This document shows positions 46,583-55,222 of a stretch of DNA of 64,000 bases, in pieces (the first letter of the stretch is position 1; each line of letters starts with the position of its first letter). Source of the stretch: Geminicoccaceae bacterium (GTDB lineage: Bacteria > Pseudomonadota > Alphaproteobacteria > Geminicoccales > Geminicoccaceae); contig JANQNY010000006.1 of NCBI GenBank assembly GCA_028279345.1, positions 62,001 through 126,000 of the forward strand, in the 5' to 3' direction. The notes below the pieces were generated by a model that was not told the origin of the DNA, searched no databases, and saw nothing but the letters and a program-made list of their open reading frames with translations. A program made the position numbers and the translations under genes.

Positions 46583-47244
46583 GGACGGCCGCCGCTCTGT
46601 TCCGCCACGAGGTCCGCCTGGCCCTGCGCTCCGGCGGCGAGATGGCTCAGGGGCTGACCTTCTTCCTACTGGCGCTTTCCCTCTTTCCGTTGGGCGTCGG
46701 CCCGGGGCCGCAGGTGCTGGAACGGATCGGCGTCGGCCTGATCTGGGTCCTGGCGCTGTTCGCCGTCACGCTCACCTTGGAGCGGCTCTACACAGCCGAT
46801 GCGCAGGATGGCACGTTGGACCTGCTCGCCACCGCCGACATCAGCCTCGAGCTTGTGGCGGTCGCCAAGGCGGCGGCGCATTGGCTTACCAGCGGTGCCA
46901 TCCTGATCCTCTTCTCACCCCTCGTGTGCCTGCTTCTGGGCCTGCCTGCCGAAACCTATTGGGCGGTGCCGACGGTCCTTCTGCTGGGCACCCCCACCCT
47001 CACCCTCATCGGCAGCATCGGCGCAGCACTGCTCGTGAACAGCCGGCGCGGCGGCCTGTTGCTTGCGTTGATCGTGCTACCGCTGCAGATCCCCGTGCTC
47101 ATCTTCGGGGTCTCGGCAATCGAGGGCTGGGTTTCGGGCCTGGGCGCGGCACCGCAGCTCATGATCCTGGGCGCCATGCTGCTCGGTGCGCTCGCCCTGG
47201 CCCCAATCGCGACAGCCGCAGCGCTGCGCCTAGCCCTCGAATAG
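46579..47244 (+). CDS. ccmB: CcmB, haem exporter membrane subunit
   Basis: The 221-residue membrane protein has six hydrophobic segments and the CcmB markers FRHEVRLALRSGGEMAQGLTFFLL, LERLYTADAQDGTLDLL and LLVLPLQIP-like LIVLPLQIPVLIFGVSAI. It starts with TTG overlapping the ccmA stop (TTGA at 46579-46582), indicating coupled translation. Confidence 0.9.
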   Translation: MRTAAALFRHEVRLALRSGGEMAQGLTFFLLALSLFPLGVGPGPQVLERIGVGLIWVLALFAVTLTLERLYTADAQDGTLDLLATADISLELVAVAKAAAHWLTSGAILILFSPLVCLLLGLPAETYWAVPTVLLLGTPTLTLIGSIGAALLVNSRRGGLLLALIVLPLQIPVLIFGVSAIEGWVSGLGAAPQLMILGAMLLGALALAPIATAAALRLALE

Positions 47245-47251
47245 CCGTCGC

Positions 47252-48412
47252 TTGAGCCTCTTTCTCCTCGCCTGCATCGCGTTCATCAGCCTCGGCCTAC
47301 CCGATGCCGTGCTCGGCGTCGCCTGGCCCGGCTTGCGGGACACGTTCGCCCTGCCGCAGAGCGCCATGGGGGCCGTGCTCGCCGCGATCAGCGTCGGCTA
47401 TATGAGCTCCAGTTTCGCCACCGGGTGGGTGGCACCGCGACTTGGTATCGGCCGCCTCTTGCCGCTGAGCACTGCGCTCGTGACCGTCGGCGCCTTCGGC
47501 GTGGCCCTCGCCGATAGCTTTTGGCTGGTGCTCGCGGCCGGGGTGCTCGGCGGGCTCGGCTCGGGCGCCATCGATTCCGGCCTGAACGCCTATGCCGCAG
47601 CGCACTTCTCGGCACGCCGCATGAATTGGCTGCATGCCGCTTGGGGTCTAGGCGCCGCCCTGGGCCCCTTCATCCTTGCCGCCGTCTTCGCCGCCGGCGC
47701 CGGCTACCGGCTCGGCTATGCCAGCGTCGGCGCCGCCCTGGGTCTGCTGACGCTCCTCTTCGTGCTGACCGCCGGACGGTGGCAGAATGGCGCGCCGGCG
47801 CAAAGCGGTGCTCCACCCCGCGGGCCGACCCTGCTCAGTCCGCGGGCGCTGCTCCATGTCCTCGCGTTCTTCATTTACACGGGCGTGGAGCTTGGTGTGG
47901 GCCAATGGAGCTTCACGCTGCTTACCGAACAGCGCGGCATCGCGGCCGATGTCGCGGGCATCTGGACCGCGGTCTACTGGACGAGCCTGTGTGCCGGGCG
48001 CGTGCTCGTCGGCGTCGTCGCAGACCGCATCGGCCCGCCGACATTGGTCGCCGTTGGGGTCGGCGCGATGCTCGCAGGCGCGCTCGTCTTCGCGATCGCG
48101 CCCATGCCGCTGGCCGGGCTGGGCCTCGTCTTGACGGGCCTCGGCGCCGCGCCCGTCTTCCCGATGCTCATGACCCACACCGCGCGGGTGTTCGAGGCAC
48201 GAACGGCAGCCCGGCTGGTGGGCGCGCAGGTGAGCGCCGCCATGCTGGGCGCCGTCGCGGTCCCAACCCTCGCCGGCATGGTCGCCGATCTCGGCGCGCT
48301 CGACCTGGTAGCGCCCCTGCTAGCAACGCTTGCGGCCCTGTTGGCGCTGATATGTTGGCCGATCCTCAAAGGCGCGCCCGTCACCACAAATCCGACAACG
48401 CAGGAGCGCTGA
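47252..48412 (+). CDS. MFS transporter inside the ccm cluster
   Basis: The 386-residue protein has about 12 hydrophobic segments. It has FUCP/sugar-like MFS features: FISLGLPDAVLGVAWPGLRD at the N-terminus, GLGSGAIDSGLNAYAAAHF, MNWLHAAWGLGAALGPF, and WTAVYWTSLCAGRVLVGVVADR in the second half. It begins TTG eight bases after ccmB and is followed by ccmC after 105 bases. An MFS gene here is not part of the standard ccm set; substrate unknown. Confidence 0.85.
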   Translation: MSLFLLACIAFISLGLPDAVLGVAWPGLRDTFALPQSAMGAVLAAISVGYMSSSFATGWVAPRLGIGRLLPLSTALVTVGAFGVALADSFWLVLAAGVLGGLGSGAIDSGLNAYAAAHFSARRMNWLHAAWGLGAALGPFILAAVFAAGAGYRLGYASVGAALGLLTLLFVLTAGRWQNGAPAQSGAPPRGPTLLSPRALLHVLAFFIYTGVELGVGQWSFTLLTEQRGIAADVAGIWTAVYWTSLCAGRVLVGVVADRIGPPTLVAVGVGAMLAGALVFAIAPMPLAGLGLVLTGLGAAPVFPMLMTHTARVFEARTAARLVGAQVSAAMLGAVAVPTLAGMVADLGALDLVAPLLATLAALLALICWPILKGAPVTTNPTTQER

Positions 48413-48517
48413 AAACTGCGGCAAGGTCATCGGGCCGCATTGAGCGCTCTGTCGAGCAGACCTAAGTGCGGCTGATCAGCGTTCGCACCGAACGGCCAAA
48501 CGGCTATACAGCCTCGC

Positions 48518-49243
48518 ATGATCCACTGGTTCGCCAATCCGCTGCGCTTCCAACGCCTCGCAGACGCCCTCTACCCTTATCTGTTGGCCGTGGCGCTCTT
48601 GCTCTTCGTGGTCGGCCTCTATGGCGGGCTGGTCCTGGCGCCGATGGACTACCAGCAGGGCGATGCCTATCGGATCATCTTCGCGCATGTACCGGCGGCC
48701 TGGATGGCGCTCTTTGTCTACCTGACGATCGCGATCGCCTCGGTCTTCTCGGTCGTCTGGCGCCACCCACTCGCCGATCTCTACGGCCGCGCGGCGGCGC
48801 CGGCGGGCGCGGTCTTCTGTTTCCTCGCCTTGGTCACGGGCGCGATCTGGGGGAAGCCGATGTGGGGGACCTGGTGGGTGTGGGATGCCCGGCTCACCTC
48901 GATGCTGATCCTCTTCTTCCTCTATCTCGGCTACATCGCGCTGCACGATGCCTTCGACGAGCCGGCGCGCGGCGCCCGCGCCGCGGCCATCCTGGCGCTC
49001 GTCGGCTCGGTCAACCTGCCGATCATTAAATTCTCGGTCGATTGGTGGAACACGCTGCATCAACCCGCGAGTGTGCTCCGCTTCGACGGGCCGACAATTC
49101 ACGGCTCGATGCTGTGGCCACTGTTGACCTTGGCCGTGGCCTTCACATTCTACTTCTATGCCGTGGTGATTTTGCGCATGCGCGCGGCGATCACCGAACG
49201 ACGGATCACCAGCCTGAGGCTGCAGGCCGCAGCAGGCGACTGA
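48518..49243 (+). CDS. ccmC: CcmC, haem handling protein
   Basis: The 241-residue membrane protein has the tryptophan-rich haem-handling motif WGKPMWGTWWVWDARLTSML and the flanking periplasmic histidines (IFAHVPAAWMAL; SVDWWNTLHQPAS). It delivers haem to CcmE. ccmD, which normally follows, was not found before the aconitase gene 70 bases downstream. Confidence 0.93.
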   Translation: MIHWFANPLRFQRLADALYPYLLAVALLLFVVGLYGGLVLAPMDYQQGDAYRIIFAHVPAAWMALFVYLTIAIASVFSVVWRHPLADLYGRAAAPAGAVFCFLALVTGAIWGKPMWGTWWVWDARLTSMLILFFLYLGYIALHDAFDEPARGARAAAILALVGSVNLPIIKFSVDWWNTLHQPASVLRFDGPTIHGSMLWPLLTLAVAFTFYFYAVVILRMRAAITERRITSLRLQAAAGD

Positions 49244-49312
49244 TCCGAGATCAATGCCGACCGTCGCGCGGCGCACCGTCGCCGGCCGGCCTCACAAAGC
49301 TGGGAGAGCATC

Positions 49313-52021
49313 GTGGCCATCACGGGTTCCGATACGCTGGGTGTGCGCCGGACGCTGAACGTCGGCGATGTCGCCTACGACTACTTTTCGCTGCCCGAGG
49401 CGGCGAGCCAGATCGGCGCGGTCGAGCGCCTGCCCTTCTCGTTGCGGGTGCTCCTAGAGAACCTGCTCCGTCACGAGGACGGCCGGAGCGTCACGACCGA
49501 CCACATCAAGGCCATGGCTGCCTGGACCGAAGCACGCCGCTCGGACACCGAGATCGCGTACCGGCCGGCGCGTGTCCTCATGCAGGACTTCACCGGCGTG
49601 CCGGCCGTGGTCGATCTGGCGGCCATGCGCCAGGCGATGGTGGAGTTCGGCGGCGATCCGAAGCTGATCAACCCGCTGAGCCCTTGTGATCTGGTCATCG
49701 ACCACTCCGTCATGGTCGACGCTTTCGGCGGCCCGGAGAGCTTCAGACGCAATGTCGAGCTCGAGTATGAGCGCAATGGCGAGCGCTACGCGTTCCTCCG
49801 CTGGGGCAGCGAAGCCTTCGATAACTTCCGTGTGGTGCCGCCGGGAACAGGCATCTGCCACCAGGTCAACCTCGAGCATCTGGGCCAAGTGGTCTGGACC
49901 GGCAAGGACGGCAACAAGACCGTGGCCTACCCCGACACGCTGGTCGGCACCGATAGCCACACCACGATGATCAACGGCCTCGCCGTGCTCGGCTGGGGCG
50001 TCGGCGGGATCGAGGCGGAGGCCGCAATGCTCGGCCAGCCCGTGTCGATGCTGATCCCCGAGGTGGTAGGCTTCAAGCTGACGGGCCGGCTCCCCGAAGG
50101 TGCCACGGCTACCGACCTCGTGCTCACGGTGACACAGATGCTTCGCCAGAAGGGCGTTGTGGGCAAGTTCGTCGAGTTCTACGGCGACGGCCTCTCGCAC
50201 CTGCCGCTCGCCGACCGGGCGACGATCGCGAACATGGCGCCCGAGTACGGCGCCACCTGCGGCTTCTTCCCTGTCGATCAGATCACTATCGACTACCTCA
50301 AGCTCACCGGTCGTGCGCCTGAGCGGATCGCGCTTGTCGAAGCCTATGCCAAGACGCAGGGCTTCTGGCGCCATGACGGCATGGCCGAGCCCGTCTTCAC
50401 TGATACGCTAGCACTCGATCTGGGCGACGTCGTGCCCTCGCTCGCCGGCCCGAAGCGGCCGCAGGACCGCGTGGCGCTCACCGACGCCGCCCGCGCGTTC
50501 AAGGAGGTCCTGCCGACGCTTGCCGGCAGCACGCCGGTCGACGCCGAAGTGCCGATCAGCGGCACCGATCTGAGCCTCCGCAACGGCGACGTCGTGATCG
50601 CGGCGATCACCTCCTGCACGAACACGTCGAACCCGGGCGTGATGATCGCCGCCGGCCTCGTCGCGAAGAAGGCGGTGGAACACGGCCTCCAGACCAAGCC
50701 GTGGGTCAAGACCTCGCTGGCACCAGGGTCCAAGGTCGTCACCGACTACCTCGCGAAGGCCGGCCTCGACACCTATCTGAACGACATCGGCTTCGATCTG
50801 GTGGGCTATGGCTGCACCACCTGCATCGGCAACTCGGGACCCTTGCCGGACGCCATCGCCACGGCCGTGGACGAGGGCCACCTCGTGGTCGCGTCCGTGC
50901 TGTCCGGCAATCGCAACTTTGAGGGTCGCGTCCACCCGCAGGTCCACACCAACTACCTGGCCTCGCCGCCGCTGGTCGTCGCCTATGGCCTCTTGGGATC
51001 GATGACCAAGGACATCACGACCGAACCGCTGGGCCAGGGCAAGGACGGCCCGGTCTACCTGAAGGACGTCTGGCCCAGCCCCGCCGAGGTCGACGCGGCT
51101 GTGCAGGCCGCCGTCCATCGCGACATGTTCGTCGAGAGCTACAGCGACGTCTTCACCGGCGATGAGCGCTGGGCGGCGATCGCGTCGGGCGATGCCGAAA
51201 TGACCTATGAGTGGGAGGAAGGCAGCACCTACGTTCGCCTGCCGCCCTACTTCGAGAGCATGTCGCCGACCGCTCCAGAGACGGTGTCGGACATCAAAGG
51301 TGCGCGGATCCTCGGTCTCTTCGCCGACAGCATCACGACCGACCACATCAGCCCGGCCGGCTCGATCGCCAAGGCGAGCCCGGCCGCCGACTACCTGATG
51401 GGCTATCAGATCCAGCAGAAGGACTTCAATTCCTATGGCTCGCGCCGCGGCAATCACGAGGTGATGATGCGCGGCACGTTCGCCAACATCCGCCTCCAAA
51501 ACGAAATGGCCGAGGGCAAACACGGTGGCTGGACGAAGCTCATGCCCGAAGGCGAGCTGATGACCATCTATGAAGCAGCGATGAAGTACGCCGAGCGCGG
51601 CGTCCCGCTCGTCATCTTCGGCGGCAAGGAGTATGGCACCGGCAGCTCCCGCGACTGGGCGGCGAAGGGCACGAACCTCCTGGGCGTGAAGGCGGTCGTG
51701 ACCGAGAGCTTCGAGCGCATCCACCGCTCGAACCTGGTCGGCATGGGGGTCTTGCCCTGCAACTTCACGGGCGGCGCCACGCGCAAGACGCTTGGCCTCG
51801 ACGGCTCCGAGCTGGTCGACATCACCGGGCTCGAAGCGGGCCTCAAGCCGCGCATGAACCTCGGCTGTCGTATCACCCGGGCTGACGGTTCCACCGAGGA
51901 GACCGAGCTGCTCTGCCGGATCGATACGCTCGACGAGGTCGACTACTTCATGAACGGCGGCATTCTGCACTACGTGCTGCGCCAGCTCCTGGCTCAGAGC
52001 AAGGCTGCCGGCAACGCCTGA
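49313..52021 (+). CDS. acnA: Aconitate hydratase A
   Basis: The 902-residue enzyme matches AcnA in length and motifs. The three cluster cysteines are visible: one in the first [13 protein letters not shown] segment near residue 438, and two in [15 protein letters not shown] near 503-506. The C-terminal swivel domain has [19 protein letters not shown]. It interconverts citrate and isocitrate. GTG start with GGGAGAG upstream. Confidence 0.97.
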   Translation: MAITGSDTLGVRRTLNVGDVAYDYFSLPEAASQIGAVERLPFSLRVLLENLLRHEDGRSVTTDHIKAMAAWTEARRSDTEIAYRPARVLMQDFTGVPAVVDLAAMRQAMVEFGGDPKLINPLSPCDLVIDHSVMVDAFGGPESFRRNVELEYERNGERYAFLRWGSEAFDNFRVVPPGTGICHQVNLEHLGQVVWTGKDGNKTVAYPDTLVGTDSHTTMINGLAVLGWGVGGIEAEAAMLGQPVSMLIPEVVGFKLTGRLPEGATATDLVLTVTQMLRQKGVVGKFVEFYGDGLSHLPLADRATIANMAPEYGATCGFFPVDQITIDYLKLTGRAPERIALVEAYAKTQGFWRHDGMAEPVFTDTLALDLGDVVPSLAGPKRPQDRVALTDAARAFKEVLPTLAGSTPVDAEVPISGTDLSLRNGDVVIAAITSCTNTSNPGVMIAAGLVAKKAVEHGLQTKPWVKTSLAPGSKVVTDYLAKAGLDTYLNDIGFDLVGYGCTTCIGNSGPLPDAIATAVDEGHLVVASVLSGNRNFEGRVHPQVHTNYLASPPLVVAYGLLGSMTKDITTEPLGQGKDGPVYLKDVWPSPAEVDAAVQAAVHRDMFVESYSDVFTGDERWAAIASGDAEMTYEWEEGSTYVRLPPYFESMSPTAPETVSDIKGARILGLFADSITTDHISPAGSIAKASPAADYLMGYQIQQKDFNSYGSRRGNHEVMMRGTFANIRLQNEMAEGKHGGWTKLMPEGELMTIYEAAMKYAERGVPLVIFGGKEYGTGSSRDWAAKGTNLLGVKAVVTESFERIHRSNLVGMGVLPCNFTGGATRKTLGLDGSELVDITGLEAGLKPRMNLGCRITRADGSTEETELLCRIDTLDEVDYFMNGGILHYVLRQLLAQSKAAGNA

Positions 52022-52114
52022 TCCAGTGCGGCCGGCGGCGCGGCAGCGCGCCACCGGCCGTTGACGACGACGAGCGGCGACCGCATTTTGCTCTCAGACG
52101 CAAAGGAGCGATTG

Positions 52115-52315
52115 ATGTCGTCGATCGTCCGATCGGGATCGAAGCGTGCGCAAGCCGCGCGGCCCACGAAGCTTCGCCAGACTGGTCGCAAACCGGCGAC
52201 TCGCAGCAGCGAGGTGGTCGTTGTCGACGCGCAGGGCCGCGTTGCGCTCCGCACGTCGCGCCAGCGGATCAATGAGGCGCTGAACCGAGCGATCGCTTCA
52301 GGGGATCATGGCTGA
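52115..52315 (+). CDS. Small basic hypothetical protein
   Basis: The 66-residue product starts MSSIVRSGSKRAQAARPTKL and is rich in Arg/Lys with few hydrophobics; the second half reads VVVVDAQGRVALRTSRQRINEALNRAIA. An AAGGAG site lies seven bases before the ATG, so it is likely translated. It overlaps the next gene by 8 bases, so the two form an operon of unknown role. A TTG at 52061 is a less likely start. Confidence 0.6.
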   Translation: MSSIVRSGSKRAQAARPTKLRQTGRKPATRSSEVVVVDAQGRVALRTSRQRINEALNRAIASGDHG

Positions 52316-52904
52316 TCTCACTTTCGAGGCACCGCTCGACGTCATCCGTTACTTCGTCGATCGCACCGAAGCCAGTTCGGACAGTCCGATCGTCGCCGAC
52401 ATCGCCATCGGTGCGTTCGGCCGTGACCTCCTGCGCTGGGCGGACCATCAGACAGCGCTGCACGGCGCCGTCCCGTCCGCCGAGCAAATCGCGGTCTATG
52501 TCCGCAACACGCCTCCCAGCCGCTACGACGACATGCTGCGACAAGCGCATCAGGTCTTTGCGGCGGCGGCAAACGACCTCCTCTATGACGACATCGAAGA
52601 AGCCCGCGAGCAGGGCGATGACGGGCGCCTGCAGGCTGCCGCCTCGGCGGCGCGGCTCGTCCTGGCCGATCACGAGAGCGGTCGCTTCGATCGCCTCTTC
52701 GCCACCGCGGACCAGCTGGCCGAGGACCGCGCCCGCCAGAGCGCCTTCGCCTCCCGCCTCGAGCGATTTGGTGCCAGCGTCCTGAACGGTGTGCTCGTGA
52801 CGCTGGTCGTCGCGTTGATCGCCATCGTCGCGCTCGCGATCCTCGGCGGCGGAACCGGCCTTCGGGCGCTGCTCAGCAGCGTATTGAACGCCACGGCTCG
52901 CTAG
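52308..52904 (+). CDS. Tail-anchored hypothetical protein
   Basis: The 198-residue product is soluble and largely helical for about 160 residues (YDDMLRQAHQVFAAAANDLL, GDDGRLQAAASAARLVLADH). It ends with a single hydrophobic helix (GVLVTLVVALIAIVALAILG, near 162-182). It overlaps the small basic protein gene. No family is recognised. Confidence 0.7.
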   Translation: MADLTFEAPLDVIRYFVDRTEASSDSPIVADIAIGAFGRDLLRWADHQTALHGAVPSAEQIAVYVRNTPPSRYDDMLRQAHQVFAAAANDLLYDDIEEAREQGDDGRLQAAASAARLVLADHESGRFDRLFATADQLAEDRARQSAFASRLERFGASVLNGVLVTLVVALIAIVALAILGGGTGLRALLSSVLNATAR

Positions 52905-53011
52905 CGATCGCGAAAGAGCGCGCCCAGCTACCCGGTGTGCTTTTCATTGCGCTCCCCGCGGCGAGCGCTATCCCTACCGGTCACGCCGCATGCCGGGGCG
53001 AGGACAAGGCG

Positions 53012-54214
53012 ATGAGCGAGACATGGCGGGCGCGGACCCGCATGATCCACGGCGGTCACGAGCGCACGCCCTTGGGCGAGACCTCCGAAGCGCTCTACCT
53101 CACCTCGGGCTTCGTCTACGAGCGTGCCGAGGACGCCGCCGCGCGCTTTGAGGGGACCGACCCCGGCTATCAGTACAGCCGTGTCGAGAACCCCGGCGTG
53201 CGCGGCTTCGAGCGACGCATGGCTCTCTTAGAAGGCGCCGAGGACGCGATCGCCACGGCGACCGGCATGGCCGCGGTGAATACCGCGCTGATGAGCCACC
53301 TCAAGGCCGGCGACCGCGTCGTCTCGGCGTGCCTGCTCTTTGGCTCCTGTCATTGGATCGTGACCGAGTGGCTGCCGCGCTTCGGCGTCGAGGTCGAACT
53401 CGTCGACGGCACGGACCTCGACGCCTGGGCTCAGGCGCTCGCCCGACCCACGACAGCAGTGTTCTTCGAGACGCCCGGCAACCCGACGCTCGAACTCGTC
53501 GACATCGAGGCGGTGAGCCGCCTCGCGCACCAAGCCGGCGCCACCGTGGTCGTCGACAACGTGTTCGCGACGCCTGTGCTGCAGAAGCCCTTGCAGCTCG
53601 GCGCCGATATCGTCGTCTATTCGGCGACCAAGCACATCGACGGCCAGGGCCGCTGCCTCGGCGGCGTCATCCTCTGCGATGCCGCGACACGCCAGGACAT
53701 CATCCATCCTGTCGTCAAGAACACAGGCCCCAACCTCAGCCCCTTCAACGCCTGGGTGCTGTCCAAGGGACTCGAGACGATCGAGCTGCGCGTGCGCGAG
53801 CACGTCCGGAACGCGGAACAGGTGGCAGCCTTCCTCGAAGGGCACCCGGCGGTGAAGGATGTGCTCTACCCGGGCCTTGCCTCGCATCCACAGCATGCGC
53901 TTGCCCAGCGGCAGATGGCGGGGCCCGGCAATCTGCTGGCATTCCGGGTCCGGGGTGGCTTCGACGAGGCCTTCGGCGTACTCAACGCGTTCGAGGTCGT
54001 CCGCGTCTCCAACAATCTGGGTGACGCGCGCTCGCTCGCCACCCACCCGGCCACCACGACCCACTCCCGCCTCACCGCCGAGGACCGGGCCGAACTCGGC
54101 ATTGGCGACGACCTCATCCGCCTCTCCGTCGGCCTTGAGGACCCGGAGGATCTGGTGGAGGACCTGGATCAGGCGCTGAACCGAGGCGTACCGGCGGCGC
54201 TCCGAGCCGCGTGA
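53012..54214 (+). CDS. metZ: O-succinylhomoserine sulfhydrylase (MetZ-like)
   Basis: The 400-residue PLP enzyme of the Cys/Met metabolism family starts MSETWRARTRMIHGGHERTP. It has YLTSGFVYERAEDAAARFEG, YQYSRVENPGVRGFERRMALLEG and the PLP lysine in VVYSATKHIDGQGRCLGG. Its overall pattern is closest to MetZ, which makes homocysteine from O-succinylhomoserine and sulfide. Cystathionine gamma-synthase is the alternative. The start at 53012 gives the family N-terminus. Confidence 0.88.
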   Translation: MSETWRARTRMIHGGHERTPLGETSEALYLTSGFVYERAEDAAARFEGTDPGYQYSRVENPGVRGFERRMALLEGAEDAIATATGMAAVNTALMSHLKAGDRVVSACLLFGSCHWIVTEWLPRFGVEVELVDGTDLDAWAQALARPTTAVFFETPGNPTLELVDIEAVSRLAHQAGATVVVDNVFATPVLQKPLQLGADIVVYSATKHIDGQGRCLGGVILCDAATRQDIIHPVVKNTGPNLSPFNAWVLSKGLETIELRVREHVRNAEQVAAFLEGHPAVKDVLYPGLASHPQHALAQRQMAGPGNLLAFRVRGGFDEAFGVLNAFEVVRVSNNLGDARSLATHPATTTHSRLTAEDRAELGIGDDLIRLSVGLEDPEDLVEDLDQALNRGVPAALRAA

Positions 54215-54298
54215 CGGCCGTCGCAACGACGCTACGCCGTGCTTCGGAAAGCGGCCAACGCCCTAGCAGCACGCTACCGGTCCAAGAGGAAAAAGCTC

Positions 54299-55216
54299 AT
54301 GAATCGGACTGGCAGGCCCTACGAGATCGAGCCGACGCCCTGCGAGGTCGAGGTCGCGGTCCCCTCGAAGAACATCAACGGCGAGTCGCCCCTGTGGTGT
54401 GCCAAGACGGAACAGCTCTACTGGGTGGACATACGGGGTAGGCAGATCCAGACCCTGCGGCCGAGCGACGGCACGTACCGCTCGATCGAAATGCCCGACT
54501 GGGTGACGTCCCTCGCGACGCGCGACGGCGGTGGCCTGGTCCTGACCTTGCGCAAGACCTTCGCGTTCTACGATCTCGACACCGGCCAATTGGAAGTGCT
54601 GGACGACCCCGAGCCGGATCGGCCCGACAACCGGTTCAACGACGGCAAGTGTGACCCCCAGGGCCGGCTATGGGCAGGCACCATGTGCAATGTGGACTGG
54701 CACAGGCCGACCGGTGTGCTCTACCGGTTTGATGCGGATCGCCGGATCACCCGCATGCAAGATCAAGTAAAGTGCTCGAACGGCACCGGGTGGAGTCCTG
54801 ATGGACGCACGATGTATTACACGGACAGCTTCCGCTACACGATCTTTGCGTACGACTTCTATTCGGTCGAGGGCGTCATCGCCAATCGGCGGACGTTCGT
54901 TGAGGTCGACCTGACAGGAGGCGGCTTTCCCGACGGGCTGACGGTCGACACCGAGGGCTTCGTCTGGAGCGCGCAGCCCGTCCTCGGCCGCATCGTGCGC
55001 TACGATCCAACCGGCAAGATGGAACGGATCATCGCCTTGCCAGTGTCGCGCGGCCTGAGCTGCATCTTCGGCGGTCCCGACTACCGCACCCTTTATATCC
55101 CCACCGGCATAGAGACGCTTACCGACGCCCAAGTGCGCGAGGAGCCGCTCGCCGGCAGCCTCCTCGCTTGTCAACCGGGGTTCCAGGGTATGCCGGAGAC
55201 CCCGTTCGCGGGCTGA
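54299..55216 (+). CDS. SMP-30/gluconolactonase family protein
   Basis: The 305-residue beta-propeller starts MNRTGRPYEIEPTPCEVEVA. Likely metal residues are in INGESPLW, in DNRFNDGKCDPQGRLWAGTM, and the Asn/Asp of CSNGTGWSPDGRTMYYTDS and FPDGLTVD. Members hydrolyse sugar lactones such as gluconolactone or xylonolactone. No sugar pathway genes are adjacent, so the substrate is open. Confidence 0.88.
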   Translation: MNRTGRPYEIEPTPCEVEVAVPSKNINGESPLWCAKTEQLYWVDIRGRQIQTLRPSDGTYRSIEMPDWVTSLATRDGGGLVLTLRKTFAFYDLDTGQLEVLDDPEPDRPDNRFNDGKCDPQGRLWAGTMCNVDWHRPTGVLYRFDADRRITRMQDQVKCSNGTGWSPDGRTMYYTDSFRYTIFAYDFYSVEGVIANRRTFVEVDLTGGGFPDGLTVDTEGFVWSAQPVLGRIVRYDPTGKMERIIALPVSRGLSCIFGGPDYRTLYIPTGIETLTDAQVREEPLAGSLLACQPGFQGMPETPFAG

Positions 55217-55222
55217 CCGTAC

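Noticed and set aside
51994-52272. Minus-strand frame ending VVVNGRWRAAAPP, recalling a DUF1223 C-terminus often found after acnA
   Set aside because: Only about 20 residues look similar and the rest of the domain and its cysteines are missing; too weak to call a remnant.
52912-53011. SAM riboswitch before metZ
   Set aside because: I could not fit the SAM-II, SAM/SAH or other known consensus to this GC-rich leader.
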